Positions 25,807 through 34,167 of a DNA stretch of 41,997 bases are shown here, piece by piece. The translations under genes were made by a program, and so were the position numbers. How positions within the stretch are numbered: position 1 is the first letter of the stretch; each line of letters starts with the position of its first letter. The notes under the pieces are model-generated. The model saw only the letters and a list, made by a program, of their open reading frames with translations. It was not told the origin of the DNA and did no database searches. Source of the DNA: Streptomyces sp. GKU 895 (GTDB taxonomy: Bacteria > Actinomycetota > Actinomycetes > Streptomycetales > Streptomycetaceae); NCBI GenBank assembly GCA_002027195.1, contig MWJO01000078.1:1-41997 (forward strand), written 5' to 3'.

Positions 25807-27048
25807 TCAGGCGGGATACGGCGGAAATCTGCCCGCGAGCTCCCGCACTTCTTCACGAGCCTGCTGGCTGTCGGTCTCCCCGCGCAGCACCCCCGCGAGC
25901 AGGGCGGCGAGGCCGGCCATCTCCTGCTCGCCCATCCCCTGCGTGGTCACGGCGGCGGTCCCCAGCCGCAGTCCGCGGGCGTCCCCGTGCGGCAGCGCGC
26001 AGCAGTCGAGGACCATGCCGGCCGCCGCGAGCCGCCCGCGCGCGGTCCGTCCGTCGACGCCGAGCGGCGCGGGGTCGACGGTGAGCAGGTGGGTGTCCGT
26101 GCCACCGGTGGTGACGACGAGGTTCTCGGCGGCGAGACCGGCCGCGAGAACCCTCGCATTGGCGACCACCTGATGGGCGTACGCCGCGAACGCCGGTGTT
26201 GCCGCCTCCCCGAACGCGACGGCCTTGGCGGCGATGGTGTGCATCTGCGCGCCGCCCTGGGTGAACGGGAAGACGGCCCGGTCGACCCGCTCGGCGAGCT
26301 CCTCGCCGCACAGGATCATCCCGCCACGGGGCCCGCGCAGCACCTTGTGCGTCGTCGCGCACACGACATCGGCGTACGGCACCGGACTGGGCGCCGCTCC
26401 CCCGGCGACGAGCCCGATGGGATGGGCGGCGTCCGCGATCAGATAGGCGCCCACCTCGTCGGCGACCTCGCGGAAGAAGGCGTAGTCCATGTGGCGGGGG
26501 TAGGCGATGGAGCCGCACACGATCGCCTTGGGGCGGTGATTGCGGGCCAGCGTCCGCACCTGCTCGTAGTCGATGAGCCCGGTCTCGGCGTCGACGCCGT
26601 ACCCGACGAAGTCGAACCAGCGCCCGGAGAAGTTCGCGGGCGACCCGTGGGTGAGATGCCCGCCGTGCGGCAGCCCGAGGGCGAGGACGGTGTCGCCGGG
26701 CCGCAACAGGGCGGCATAGGCGGCCAGCACCGCCGACGACCCGGAATGGGACTGCACGTTGGCGTGCGCGGCCCCGAACAGCGCCTTCGCGCGATCGACA
26801 GCGATCCGCTCGGCGACATCGACGATCTCGCACCCACCGTGATGACGAGCCCCTGGATACCCCTCGGCGTACTTGTTGGCGAGCGGCGACCCCAGGGCGG
26901 CCAGCACCGCGGGCGAGGAGAAGTTCTCGGCGGCGCTGAGCTGCAACGACGTCGACTGCCGCGCGAGCTCGCCGAGCAGGATCTCGGCCAGCTCAGGATC
27001 CTGCCGCCGCAGGACATCGGCGGTCTCGGGCGCATGGGTGACCGACAT
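25807..27048 (-). CDS. glyA: serine hydroxymethyltransferase
   Basis: This PLP enzyme converts serine and tetrahydrofolate to glycine and methylene-THF. The 413-residue product shows QLSAAENFSS and NKYAEGYPGARHHGGCE near the N-terminus, the PLP pyridine-binding ADAAH (D206), and the Schiff-base lysine K235 in ATTHKVLRGPRGGM. The GARHHGG stretch replaces the common GKRYYGG. The sequence is more diverged than housekeeping GlyA, which suggests it may be one of two SHMT copies. ATG 27048 follows GGAG by six bases. It lies 69 bases after the phosphatase-fold gene in the same direction. Confidence 0.93.
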   Translation of the reverse strand: MSVTHAPETADVLRRQDPELAEILLGELARQSTSLQLSAAENFSSPAVLAALGSPLANKYAEGYPGARHHGGCEIVDVAERIAVDRAKALFGAAHANVQSHSGSSAVLAAYAALLRPGDTVLALGLPHGGHLTHGSPANFSGRWFDFVGYGVDAETGLIDYEQVRTLARNHRPKAIVCGSIAYPRHMDYAFFREVADEVGAYLIADAAHPIGLVAGGAAPSPVPYADVVCATTHKVLRGPRGGMILCGEELAERVDRAVFPFTQGGAQMHTIAAKAVAFGEAATPAFAAYAHQVVANARVLAAGLAAENLVVTTGGTDTHLLTVDPAPLGVDGRTARGRLAAAGMVLDCCALPHGDARGLRLGTAAVTTQGMGEQEMAGLAALLAGVLRGETDSQQAREEVRELAGRFPPYPA

Positions 27049-27117
27049 GGCTGACTCCGGGGCGTCGACAATGACGTACGACCAATGTAGGCCCGCCACC
27101 CCCGGGGTGCTCGGCTG

Positions 27118-27789
27118 TTACGCCCGCGCGGGCACCCCCGTCAACGCCGTCACCACCGGATCCAACGCCTGATGTATCTCGTCCCCGATCGACCGGAAGA
27201 ACGTCAGGGGCGCCCCGTACGGGTCGTAGACCTCGTCCGCCTCCGCTGTCGGGGCCAGGAGCCACCCGCGTAGAGCCGCCGCCGCGCGGACCAGGGCGCG
27301 GGCGCGGTCGACCATGCCGTCCTCCAGGGGCGGCAGCGTGGTCGGGTCTATCGCGCGGACCAGGCGGGTGAACTCCTTCAGGGTGAAGGTGCGCAGGCCC
27401 GCCGAGTGGCCCATGGAGATGACCTGGGCGCGGTGGTCGCGGGTGGCGGTCAGGACCAGGTCGGCCATGATGACGTGCTCGTCGAGGAGCTCGCGGCCGG
27501 TGAAGCCGGAGGCGTCCGCGCCGAAGTCGGCCAGGACCGCCTCCGCGTTGGCCTCCATGGGCGCCCCTTCGTGGCCCCAGGTGCCCGCGCTCTCCACGAC
27601 CAGGCCGCCCCACAGCGGGTCGCCGAGCCGGTTCGCCAGGGCATGGCGGGTCAGCCGCTCGGTGATCGGCGAGCGGCACACGTTGCCGGTGCTGACGTGG
27701 AGGATGCGGAAGGTGTCACGCGGGAGGCCGGTGAAGGTCCGCGTCTCTTCCATGTCCCATATGCCACGCCCCGCGTCAGGGGCCGTCAA
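27118..27789 (-). CDS. low-molecular-weight protein-tyrosine-phosphatase fold protein lacking the catalytic cysteine
   Basis: The 223-residue product contains an LMW-PTP domain: the P-loop region ILHVSTGNVCRSPITERL, the SAGTWGHEGAPM segment, and the DP acid motif (D189-P190 in EVYDPYG). In active enzymes the loop is CxGNxCRSP with the first Cys as nucleophile; here S33 stands there, while the second Cys (C38) and R39 remain. The codon gives no sign of a read error in this intact frame. It may be inactive, a binding protein, or of another chemistry. TTG 27789 overlaps the Sua5-family stop (TTGA) and follows GAGGTGG; ATG 27753 is an alternative. Confidence 0.85.
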   Translation of the reverse strand: MTAPDAGRGIWDMEETRTFTGLPRDTFRILHVSTGNVCRSPITERLTRHALANRLGDPLWGGLVVESAGTWGHEGAPMEANAEAVLADFGADASGFTGRELLDEHVIMADLVLTATRDHRAQVISMGHSAGLRTFTLKEFTRLVRAIDPTTLPPLEDGMVDRARALVRAAAALRGWLLAPTAEADEVYDPYGAPLTFFRSIGDEIHQALDPVVTALTGVPARA

Positions 27790-28433
27790 TTCGCCACCTC
27801 GAGGTCGGGTACGACCTTCCTGAGCTCCTCCGCCGAGATCGCACCCGCACGGAGCAGGACGGGCACCTCGCGCGTCACGTCGACGATGGAGGACGGGACG
27901 TTGCCGGGCGTCGGACCGCCGTCGAGGTAGACGGAGACCGAGTCGCCGAGCATCCCCTGGGCGGCGTCACAGTCCTCCGGCGCCGGATGTCCGGTGAGGT
28001 TCGCCGAGGAGACCGCCATCGGGCCCACCTCGGTCAGCAGCTCGATCGCCACCGGGTGCAGCGGCATACGGACCGCCACCGTGCCCCTGGTGTCGCCCAG
28101 GTCCCACTGCAACGACGGCTGGTGCTTGGCGACGAGCGTCAGCGCGCCCGGCCAGAACGCGTCGACCAGCTCCCACGCCATCTCGGAGAAGTCCGTGACC
28201 AGGCCGTGCAGCGTGTTCGGGGAGCCGATGAGGACGGGCGTCGGCATGTTGCGCCCCCGGCCCTTGGCCTCCAGCAGGTCGACGACGGCCTCGGAGGAGA
28301 ACGCGTCGGCGCCGATGCCGTACACCGTGTCGGTCGGGAGGACCACCAGCTCGCCACGGCGGACGGCGGACGCGGCCTCGCGCAGACCCGTCGAGCGGTC
28401 GGTCGCGTCGTTGGTGTCGTATCGCCGTGCCAT
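27786..28433 (-). CDS. Sua5/YciO/YrdC family L-threonylcarbamoyladenylate synthase
   Basis: Family members make threonylcarbamoyl-AMP from threonine, bicarbonate and ATP for the t6A37 modification of ANN-decoding tRNAs. The 215-residue product is a YrdC domain with the signature GELVVLPTDTVYGIGADA, KGRGRNMPTPVLI, the basic and polar cleft residues, and VAVRMPLHP with MAVSSANLTGHP. The extra C-terminal domain of full Sua5 is short or absent, so it is closer to TsaC/YrdC. ATG 28433 follows GGAGG at ten bases. The gene lies 52 bases after prmC and overlaps the phosphatase-fold gene by four, suggesting one transcript serving translation. Confidence 0.93.
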   Translation of the reverse strand: MARRYDTNDATDRSTGLREAASAVRRGELVVLPTDTVYGIGADAFSSEAVVDLLEAKGRGRNMPTPVLIGSPNTLHGLVTDFSEMAWELVDAFWPGALTLVAKHQPSLQWDLGDTRGTVAVRMPLHPVAIELLTEVGPMAVSSANLTGHPAPEDCDAAQGMLGDSVSVYLDGGPTPGNVPSSIVDVTREVPVLLRAGAISAEELRKVVPDLEVAN

Positions 28434-28485
28434 GTCTAGCGGGCCTCCTCGTACACGTGCTTCTCGTCGAAAGTCTTCACGGCAC

Positions 28486-29367
28486 TCACGGCAGTGCCTT
28501 GCGGGCCGTGGCGAACCGGGGGCGGTTGTTGAGGTCGGGGTGGTCGGCCGCGTCGGCCCAGCCCCGCTCCTCGGTGAAGATCCACGGCACCTGGCCGCCC
28601 TGGGTGTCGGCGTGCTCGATGACGACGACGCCGCCCGGGCGCAGCAGCCGGTGTGCGGTGCGCTCCAGACCGCGGATGAGGTCGAGGCCGTCCTCGCCCG
28701 AGAACAGGGCGAGTTCGGGATCGTAGTCCCGCGCCTCGGGAGCGACGTACTCCCATTCGGTGAGCGGGATGTAGGGCGGGTTGGAGATGACCAGGTCGAC
28801 CTGGCCGTCGAGGTCCGGGAAGGCGTCCAGGGCGTTGCCCTGCCGCAGGTCGACCCTGGACCCCTGCACGTTCTTGCGCGTCCACTGCAGGGCGTCCTCG
28901 GACAGCTCCACGGCGTGCACGCGGGAGCGCGGGACCTCCTGGGCGAGGGCGAGCGCGATGGCGCCGGAGCCGGTGCACAGATCGACGATGCAGGGCTCGA
29001 CGACGTCCATCGCGCGGACGGCGTCTATCGCCCACCCGACCACCGACTCGGTCTCGGGCCGGGGCACGAAGACGCCGGGGCCGACCTGGAGCTCCAGGTA
29101 CCGGAAGTAGGCGAGCCCGGTGATGTGCTGCAGCGGCTCGCGCTGCTCACGGCGGGCGATGACCTCCCAGTACCGGGCGTCGAAGTCCGCGTCCTTCACG
29201 GAGTGCAGCGCGCCCCTCTTCACGCCGTGCACGAACGCGGCGAGCTCCTCCGCGTCGTTGCGCGGCGAGGGCACGCCGGCGTCGGCCAGCCGCTGGGTGG
29301 CTTGAGCTACCTCAGCGAGCAGCAGACTTCGGGGCTTCGGGGGTCGCCCCCCAAAAGATTGCTGCAC
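28486..29367 (-). CDS. prmC: peptide chain release factor N5-glutamine methyltransferase
   Basis: PrmC methylates the Gln of the GGQ motif of release factors, using S-adenosylmethionine. The 293-residue product has the N-terminal helical domain and a Rossmann methyltransferase domain with VDLCTGSGAIALALA and the catalytic NPPYIP. GTG 29367 follows GGAGG by six bases. Residues 4-12 (about SFGGRPPKP) are encoded by a G/C hairpin repeat at 29335-29357; the usual family start lies a few residues later (LLLAEVAQ). The gene directly follows prfA, whose product it modifies, with a 41-base gap. Confidence 0.95.
   Translation of the reverse strand: MQQSFGGRPPKPRSLLLAEVAQATQRLADAGVPSPRNDAEELAAFVHGVKRGALHSVKDADFDARYWEVIARREQREPLQHITGLAYFRYLELQVGPGVFVPRPETESVVGWAIDAVRAMDVVEPCIVDLCTGSGAIALALAQEVPRSRVHAVELSEDALQWTRKNVQGSRVDLRQGNALDAFPDLDGQVDLVISNPPYIPLTEWEYVAPEARDYDPELALFSGEDGLDLIRGLERTAHRLLRPGGVVVIEHADTQGGQVPWIFTEERGWADAADHPDLNNRPRFATARKALP
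29335..29357 (-). repeat. G/C hairpin repeat inside the prmC start region
   Basis: The element contains GGGGG-TCG-CCCCC (29339-29351) with short flanks that can pair. The same 13-mer occurs, on the opposite strand, in the atpH-atpA gap (20712-20724). It lies within the coding sequence just after the GTG of prmC. Confidence 0.6.
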
Positions 29368-29408
29368 GCAAGTCCTCCGTGTCGTACTCGGTCGTGCACA
29401 GGTCCCTC

Positions 29409-30485
29409 TTACGCGGCCGCCAGCTTCGCCGCCGAGTCCGCGTCGACGCAGGCCTGGATCACCGCGTCGAGGTCGCCGTCCAGGACCTGGTCCAGGTTGT
29501 ACGCCTTGAAGCCGACGCGGTGGTCCGAGATGCGGTTCTCCGGGAAGTTGTACGTACGGATCTTCTCGGAGCGGTCGACGGTACGGACCTGGCTGCGGCG
29601 GGCGTCGGCGGCTTCCCGCTCCGCCTCCTCCTGCGCCGCGGCGAGCAGCCTGGAGCGCAGGATACGCAAGGCCTGCTCCTTGTTCTGAAGCTGGCTCTTC
29701 TCGTTCTGGCAGGAAGCGACGACTCCGGTGGGAATGTGCGTGATGCGCACGGCGGAGTCGGTCGTGTTGACGGACTGGCCGCCGGGCCCGGAGGAGCGGT
29801 AGACGTCGATGCGGAGGTCGTTGGGGTTGATCTCGACGTCGACCTCCTCGGCCTCGGGCGTGACCAGCACACCGGCGGCGGAGGTGTGGATGCGGCCCTG
29901 GGACTCGGTCGCCGGGACGCGCTGCACGCGGTGCACGCCGCCCTCGTACTTCAGCCGGGCCCAGACACCCTGACCGGGTTCGGTGGCCCCGTTCCCGCCC
30001 TTGGTCTTCACGGCGACCTGGACGTCCTTGTAGCCGCCCAGCTCGGACTCGGTGGCGTCGATGATCTCGGTCTTCCAGCCGACGCGCTCGGCGTAGCGGA
30101 GGTACATGCGCAGGAGGTCACCGGCGAACAGGGCCGACTCGTCGCCGCCGGCGCCGGCCTTGATCTCCAGGATGACGTCCTTGTCGTCGGACGGGTCCCG
30201 GGGCACGAGCAGCAGGCGCAGCTTCTCGGTGAGTTCCTCGCGCTGCTTGTCCAGCTCCTTGACCTCGGCCGCGAAGTCGGGGTCGTCGGCGGCGAGTTCC
30301 TTCGCCGTGTCGATGTCGTCGCCCGTCTGCTTCCAGGAGCGGTACGTGGCGACGATCGGGGTGAGCTCGGCGTAGCGCTTGTTCAGCTTGCGCGCGTTGG
30401 CCTGGTCGGCGAAGACCGACGGGTCGGCGAGCTTCTTCTCCAGGTCGGCGTGCTCCGTGACCAGTTCCTCGACGGCCTCGAACAT
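29409..30485 (-). CDS. prfA: peptide chain release factor 1
   Basis: RF1 ends translation at UAA and UAG. The 358-residue product has the coiled N-terminal domain (to about 100), the tripeptide PAT for stop-codon reading (P191-T193), and the catalytic GGQ at G235-Q237 within SSGPGGQSVNTTDSAVRITH. The C-terminal YNFPENRISDHRVGFKAYNLD is family-typical. ATG 30485 follows AGGAG by about seven bases. It lies between rpmE and prmC on the same strand. A terminator with a T-run after rpmE precedes it, so prfA is transcribed by readthrough or from its own promoter. Confidence 0.97.
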   Translation of the reverse strand: MFEAVEELVTEHADLEKKLADPSVFADQANARKLNKRYAELTPIVATYRSWKQTGDDIDTAKELAADDPDFAAEVKELDKQREELTEKLRLLLVPRDPSDDKDVILEIKAGAGGDESALFAGDLLRMYLRYAERVGWKTEIIDATESELGGYKDVQVAVKTKGGNGATEPGQGVWARLKYEGGVHRVQRVPATESQGRIHTSAAGVLVTPEAEEVDVEINPNDLRIDVYRSSGPGGQSVNTTDSAVRITHIPTGVVASCQNEKSQLQNKEQALRILRSRLLAAAQEEAEREAADARRSQVRTVDRSEKIRTYNFPENRISDHRVGFKAYNLDQVLDGDLDAVIQACVDADSAAKLAAA

Positions 30486-30529
30486 CTTGGGGCTCCTGTA
30501 CTGCGAATGACGGGGGAAGGCGGGCGACC

Positions 30530-30578
30530 AAAAACGCCGGTCCCGGCGCGCTCCGAGGAGCGCGACCGTGGACCGGCG
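30530..30578 (-). terminator. two-tier terminator after rpmE
   Basis: An outer stem CGCCGGTCC (30535-30543) with GGACCGGCG (30570-30578) encloses an inner stem CGCGCTCC/GGAGCGCG (30547-30564). On the transcribed strand TTTTT follows at once. This is the best intrinsic terminator in the window, 12 bases after the rpmE stop. Confidence 0.8.
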
Positions 30579-30589
30579 CTGGTGGCTCG

Positions 30590-30808
30590 CTACTTCTTGG
30601 CAGCAGCCTTGCCGAAGCGGGCCTCGAAGCGGGCCACACGGCCACCGGTGTCGAGGATCTTCTGCTTGCCCGTGTAGAACGGGTGGCACTCGGAGCAGAC
30701 CTCGGCACGGATGGTGCCGCTCTCGATCGTGCTACGGGTGGTGAACGACGCGCCACAGGTGCAGCTGACCTGCGTCTCGACGTACTCGGGGTGGATGTCG
30801 CGCTTCAA
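30590..30808 (-). CDS. rpmE: 50S ribosomal protein L31, zinc-binding form
   Basis: L31 bridges the two ribosomal subunits. The 72-residue product carries the zinc ligands C16, C18, C38 and C41 (CTC and CSEC), so it is the zinc-containing form that can be released under zinc or thiol stress. The start is TTG 30808, giving MKRDIHPEYVETQ, with GGAG five bases before it; the upstream in-frame ATG adds non-homologous residues. An exact sigma-R-type promoter lies about 100 bases upstream, which fits the known thiol-oxidation control of rpmE1 in S. coelicolor. It has its own terminator. Confidence 0.96.
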   Translation of the reverse strand: MKRDIHPEYVETQVSCTCGASFTTRSTIESGTIRAEVCSECHPFYTGKQKILDTGGRVARFEARFGKAAAKK

Positions 30809-30911
30809 GGTGTCTCCTAGTTTCGGGAGGGCACCGGGTCGCCACCGCGGGCTGCGGGAGCGTGAACCGGGGCCGACGTACCAGTCTGCCAGGACTGGCC
30901 GCATCCCCCAA

Positions 30912-30938
30912 AACGGGGGGTGGGCGTGATCTATTCCC
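30912..30938 (-). promoter_or_regulatory. sigma-R-type promoter for rpmE
   Basis: On the minus strand GGGAAT (30938-30933) is followed by exactly 18 bases and GTT (30914-30912), the Streptomyces sigma-R consensus for disulfide stress. The start site would be near 30903, giving a leader of about 95 nt before the rpmE TTG. Confidence 0.72.
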
Positions 30939-30955
30939 AGCCGTCCGGGGCGCGC

Positions 30956-32092
30956 CTACGAGGCGGTGACGACGCCTTCCGCCTGACCGGTGGCCGTGCC
31001 CTTGGTGGCGCTCTTGGGGATCGCCCGGTCGTTCTTCAGCGCCTTCCAGACGACCTTGGCCTTGGCCTGGTCCACCAGCACCCGGTTGGCGTTCTGCGGG
31101 TCGTACTGGACCGGCATGGTGACCATGGTCATGTTCTTGGAGCTGATGCCCTTGAGGCCGTTGGCGAAGGACATGAGCTTGTTGACGTTCCCCAGGTCGG
31201 AGTCGGTCGTCACGGCCTTGGTGGCGGTGTTGGCGAGGTCGTAGAGCTTCTTCGGGTTGCCGAAGACGTCGACGTCCTTGATCTGGTTGATCAGCGCCTT
31301 GATGAACGCCTGCTGGAGCTGGATGCGGCCGAGGTCGGAGCCGTCGCCGACGCCGTGCCGGGTGCGGACCAGGCCGAGGGCCTGCTTGCCGGTGAGGGTG
31401 TGGGTGCCGGCCTTGAGGTTGAGGTGGCTGTCGCGGTCGGTGATGTTCTTGGTGGTCGTGACGTCGACGCCGCCGAGCTCGTCGATGAGCTTCTGGAAGC
31501 CGGAGAAGTCGACCTCCAGGTAGTGGTCCATGCGGATGCCGGTGAGCGACTCGACGGTCTTCACGGCGCAGGCGGCGCCGCCCGTGGAGTACGCGGAGTT
31601 GAACATCGCGTTCGACGCGGCGTCGTGGACGTTTCCGTCGGCGTCGGTGCACTCGGGCCGGTCGACGAGGGTGTCCCGGGGTATGGAGACCACGCTGGCC
31701 TTCTTGTGGCCCTCGTAGACGTGCACGATCATCGCGGTGTCCGAGCGGGCACTGCCGTCGTCGGCGCCGCCGCCGAGCTTCTTGTTCGAGCCGGAGCGGG
31801 TGTCGGAACCCAGGACGAGGATGTTCTCGGAGCCGTTGTCGACCTTGGTCGGCCGGTCGGTGCCGAGGGCCTGGTCGATGTCGACGCTCTTGATGTTGCC
31901 GTTGAGCTTGAAGTACAGGTAGCCGGCCCCGGTGCCGCCCAGCACGACGATCCCCGCGGCGGTCCAGGCCGCGATCTTCAGGCCCTTGTGCCCGCCCCGG
32001 GTCTTGCGGCGGCGGCCCTTGGCGCGGTGGCGCGGGCCCGTGGTGCCGGAGTCGCCCGGTATGCCGGGCTCCGGCGTGCTCTCGGCGGTCAT
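30956..32092 (-). CDS. LytR-CpsA-Psr (LCP) family glycopolymer transferase
   Basis: LCP enzymes move lipid-linked glycopolymers (teichoic acid, polysaccharide) onto peptidoglycan outside the membrane. The 378-residue product has a basic cytoplasmic tail (RHRAKGRRRKTRGG), one membrane helix (about 39-61) and the LCP domain (about 85-280) with LVLGSDTRSG, RSDTAMIVHV, VVSIPRDTLVD (a conserved Arg/Asp pair that binds the phosphate lipid), and QALGLVRTRHGVGDGSDLGRIQLQQAF. ATG 32092 follows GAGGAG. It may attach polymers begun by the WecA-like enzyme encoded 5 kb downstream. Its upstream side is insulated by a strong terminator. Confidence 0.93.
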   Translation of the reverse strand: MTAESTPEPGIPGDSGTTGPRHRAKGRRRKTRGGHKGLKIAAWTAAGIVVLGGTGAGYLYFKLNGNIKSVDIDQALGTDRPTKVDNGSENILVLGSDTRSGSNKKLGGGADDGSARSDTAMIVHVYEGHKKASVVSIPRDTLVDRPECTDADGNVHDAASNAMFNSAYSTGGAACAVKTVESLTGIRMDHYLEVDFSGFQKLIDELGGVDVTTTKNITDRDSHLNLKAGTHTLTGKQALGLVRTRHGVGDGSDLGRIQLQQAFIKALINQIKDVDVFGNPKKLYDLANTATKAVTTDSDLGNVNKLMSFANGLKGISSKNMTMVTMPVQYDPQNANRVLVDQAKAKVVWKALKNDRAIPKSATKGTATGQAEGVVTAS

Positions 32093-32216
32093 GTACTCCT
32101 CGTCTCGTCGGTCGGTTACCCCCTGCTTTCAGGGTCAGACGTGGTCGCGCGCGACCCGGACCTCACCATGGTCGCTCCGCCTGGTCAGACGGGGAAACCG
32201 GAGAAAGGGTTGCACA

Positions 32217-32256
32217 ACGCACTGTGCCACCCGGTGGACGGGTGGGCACAGTGCGT
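32217..32256 (-). terminator. strong hairpin after the protease gene
   Basis: ACGCACTGTGCCACCCG (32217-32233) pairs with CGGGTGGGCACAGTGCGT (32239-32256) over 17 bp with one bulged base and a five-base loop. It begins 38 bases after the protease stop and separates it from the LCP gene. Confidence 0.75.
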
Positions 32257-32294
32257 AGTCGAGGAGCCGGGGCGCACCCCGCTCACCTGCGATT

Positions 32295-34085
32295 TCAGCC
32301 GAAGATGTCGTACTGCTTGAAATCGGTACCGACCGAGATCCTTGTGGCGAAGATCTCGCTCGTGGCCTTGCCGGTGCCCTTGTACAGGTACAGGGTGCCG
32401 CCGGGCGTACGGGCCAGGAAGTCGGCCTTGCCGTCACCGGTGACGTCACCGACGGCGTCGAAGGCGTTGTACGTGGTGTTGCTCCAGGTGCGGACCTTCA
32501 CGCGGGCGGCGAACGGGGCCGAGGCCTTGCCGGTGCCCTTGTAGAGGTAGAGGGCGCCGTTGCTCTTGTTGCGGGCGATCAGGTCGGCCTTGCCGTCACC
32601 GTTGAAGTCGCCCTTGCCGCGCACCATGTTGTACGAGTTCCAGCCGGTGCCGGTGCCGATCTGCTTGCGGGCGGCGAAGGTGCCGTCGCCGTTGCCCGGG
32701 TAGAGCCAGGCCTTGCCGGCGGAGTCCACGGAGACCAGGTCGGGCTTGTAGTCGCCGGTCAGGTCGCCGGGGGCGATGATCCGCGTGCGGGACTTCCAGT
32801 TGTCGAAGATCTTCTTCTCGGCCCAGGAGTCGGTGGACCACACGTAGCGCAGCCAGTAGACGTCGCCGGTGGAGCTCTGGCGGAACAGGAAGTCCTGGAC
32901 GCTGTCCCGGTTCAGGTCGCTCTGCAGGACGAGGTTGACCCCGCCCCAGTCGCCGAGGTCCTGCCGGGCGCCGAACGAGGTGCCCTTGGAGTCCTTCTCG
33001 TAGGCGACGCCGGTGCTCTTGTTGCGGACGAACAGGTCGGCCTTGGCGTCCACATAGCTCATGTTGGCGTCATCGACCTGCGCGTACGCGGCCCCGAGGT
33101 AGGTGCTGACCTTCGAGAAGACGCTGTACGCGCCCTTCTCGACGCAGTCCGTGACGCCCCACGACACGACGCCGACGATGCGGTTGTCGACGATCAGCGG
33201 ACCGCCGGAGTCACCGTTGCAGGCGGACGTCGTGCCGGCGTCGCTGCCGGTGGCGGGGTTGCCCGCGCAGACCATGTGGCCCTTGATGAAGTCCGCGCCG
33301 TAGTAGCCGGCGCAGGTGGCGTCCGACTGGATCGGCAGCGTGGCCGTCTTCAGGGTCTCGGAGACGTCCTGCGTGGTGGAGCTGGTACGGCCCCAGCCGT
33401 AGAGCTTCGCGCTGGTGCCGGCCTTGTACGAGGTGGTGTCCGTGGACGTCGTCATACGGATCGGCGTCGCCTTGGTCGGCCGGTCCAGGGTGATGACGGC
33501 GATGTCGTTGTCGATGGTCCGCGCGCTGTACGACGGGTGGCTCCACTGGCGCACCGCGCCGGCGACCGCGCCGGTGGTGTTGCCGCTGTCGTCGGGCAGC
33601 TTCGTGGCGCCGGTGACGATCGCGCCGTACTTGGCCCAGTTGTAGCCCTTGACGCAGTGCGCGGCGGTGAGGATCTTCGTCGGCGAGACGACGGTGCCGC
33701 CGCAGAAGAAGTACACGTCGTTCGTCGAGTCCTGGTAGAAGAGCTGGGCCATCCAGGGCGCCGACGAGATCGTGGTGGTGCTGCCACCGATGATCTTCGG
33801 GTCGACCTTGCTGCCGGTGCTGGAGCTCAGCGACGACTTGGAGGTCTTCTGCCCCGCGATGTCCCCGCCGGCCAGACCCCCCGCGACCCGGGCCTTGAGC
33901 TCGGCCTGCGACACCGTGCTGATGGCGGGCGTCTTGGGCGTCGGGTCGAACGCGGCGGTGGCCGCCCCGGCCGACGTGCTCATCAACGCGGCGGCCACGG
34001 CGGCGGCGACACCGGCCGCACCGATGGGCAGGGCGATCCGCATCCGACGTCTGTGCCGTCCGCCCCCGGACATGGCTGTACCCAC
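32295..34085 (-). CDS. secreted trypsin-fold serine protease with C-terminal FG-GAP/VCBS repeats
   Basis: The 596-residue precursor starts at GTG 34085 (a GGGGGGAC ribosome site) with a Sec signal (basic HRRRMR then a hydrophobic stretch to about 44) and a propeptide to K97. The mature enzyme would begin IIGGSTTT (I98). The triad is complete: H143 (LTAAHC), D194 (DNDIAV), S293 (GDSGGP). Residue 287, equivalent to chymotrypsin 189, is Ser (SACNGDSGG), not Asp, which predicts chymotrypsin-like rather than trypsin-like cleavage. Residues 345-596 are FG-GAP/VCBS repeats (FNGDGKADLIARN, VTGDGKADFLAR) that probably bind polymer or cell surface and calcium. It lies alone between rho and the LCP gene, flanked by terminators. 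Confidence 0.92.
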   Translation of the reverse strand: MGTAMSGGGRHRRRMRIALPIGAAGVAAAVAAALMSTSAGAATAAFDPTPKTPAISTVSQAELKARVAGGLAGGDIAGQKTSKSSLSSSTGSKVDPKIIGGSTTTISSAPWMAQLFYQDSTNDVYFFCGGTVVSPTKILTAAHCVKGYNWAKYGAIVTGATKLPDDSGNTTGAVAGAVRQWSHPSYSARTIDNDIAVITLDRPTKATPIRMTTSTDTTSYKAGTSAKLYGWGRTSSTTQDVSETLKTATLPIQSDATCAGYYGADFIKGHMVCAGNPATGSDAGTTSACNGDSGGPLIVDNRIVGVVSWGVTDCVEKGAYSVFSKVSTYLGAAYAQVDDANMSYVDAKADLFVRNKSTGVAYEKDSKGTSFGARQDLGDWGGVNLVLQSDLNRDSVQDFLFRQSSTGDVYWLRYVWSTDSWAEKKIFDNWKSRTRIIAPGDLTGDYKPDLVSVDSAGKAWLYPGNGDGTFAARKQIGTGTGWNSYNMVRGKGDFNGDGKADLIARNKSNGALYLYKGTGKASAPFAARVKVRTWSNTTYNAFDAVGDVTGDGKADFLARTPGGTLYLYKGTGKATSEIFATRISVGTDFKQYDIFG

Positions 34086-34167
34086 GCAAGTCCCCCCTCG
34101 GGATCAGAAGTTCAACGGTCGCAACAATGACCGAAGGCGCGATCGTACACCGGTCACACAGACCAGA

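Noticed and set aside
30902..30922. Hairpin CATCCCCC/GGGGGGTG as a terminator for the LCP gene
   Set aside because: It is on the wrong side (upstream of rpmE and after the LCP stop) and coincides with the -10 and spacer of the sigma-R promoter, which explains it better. No T-run follows.
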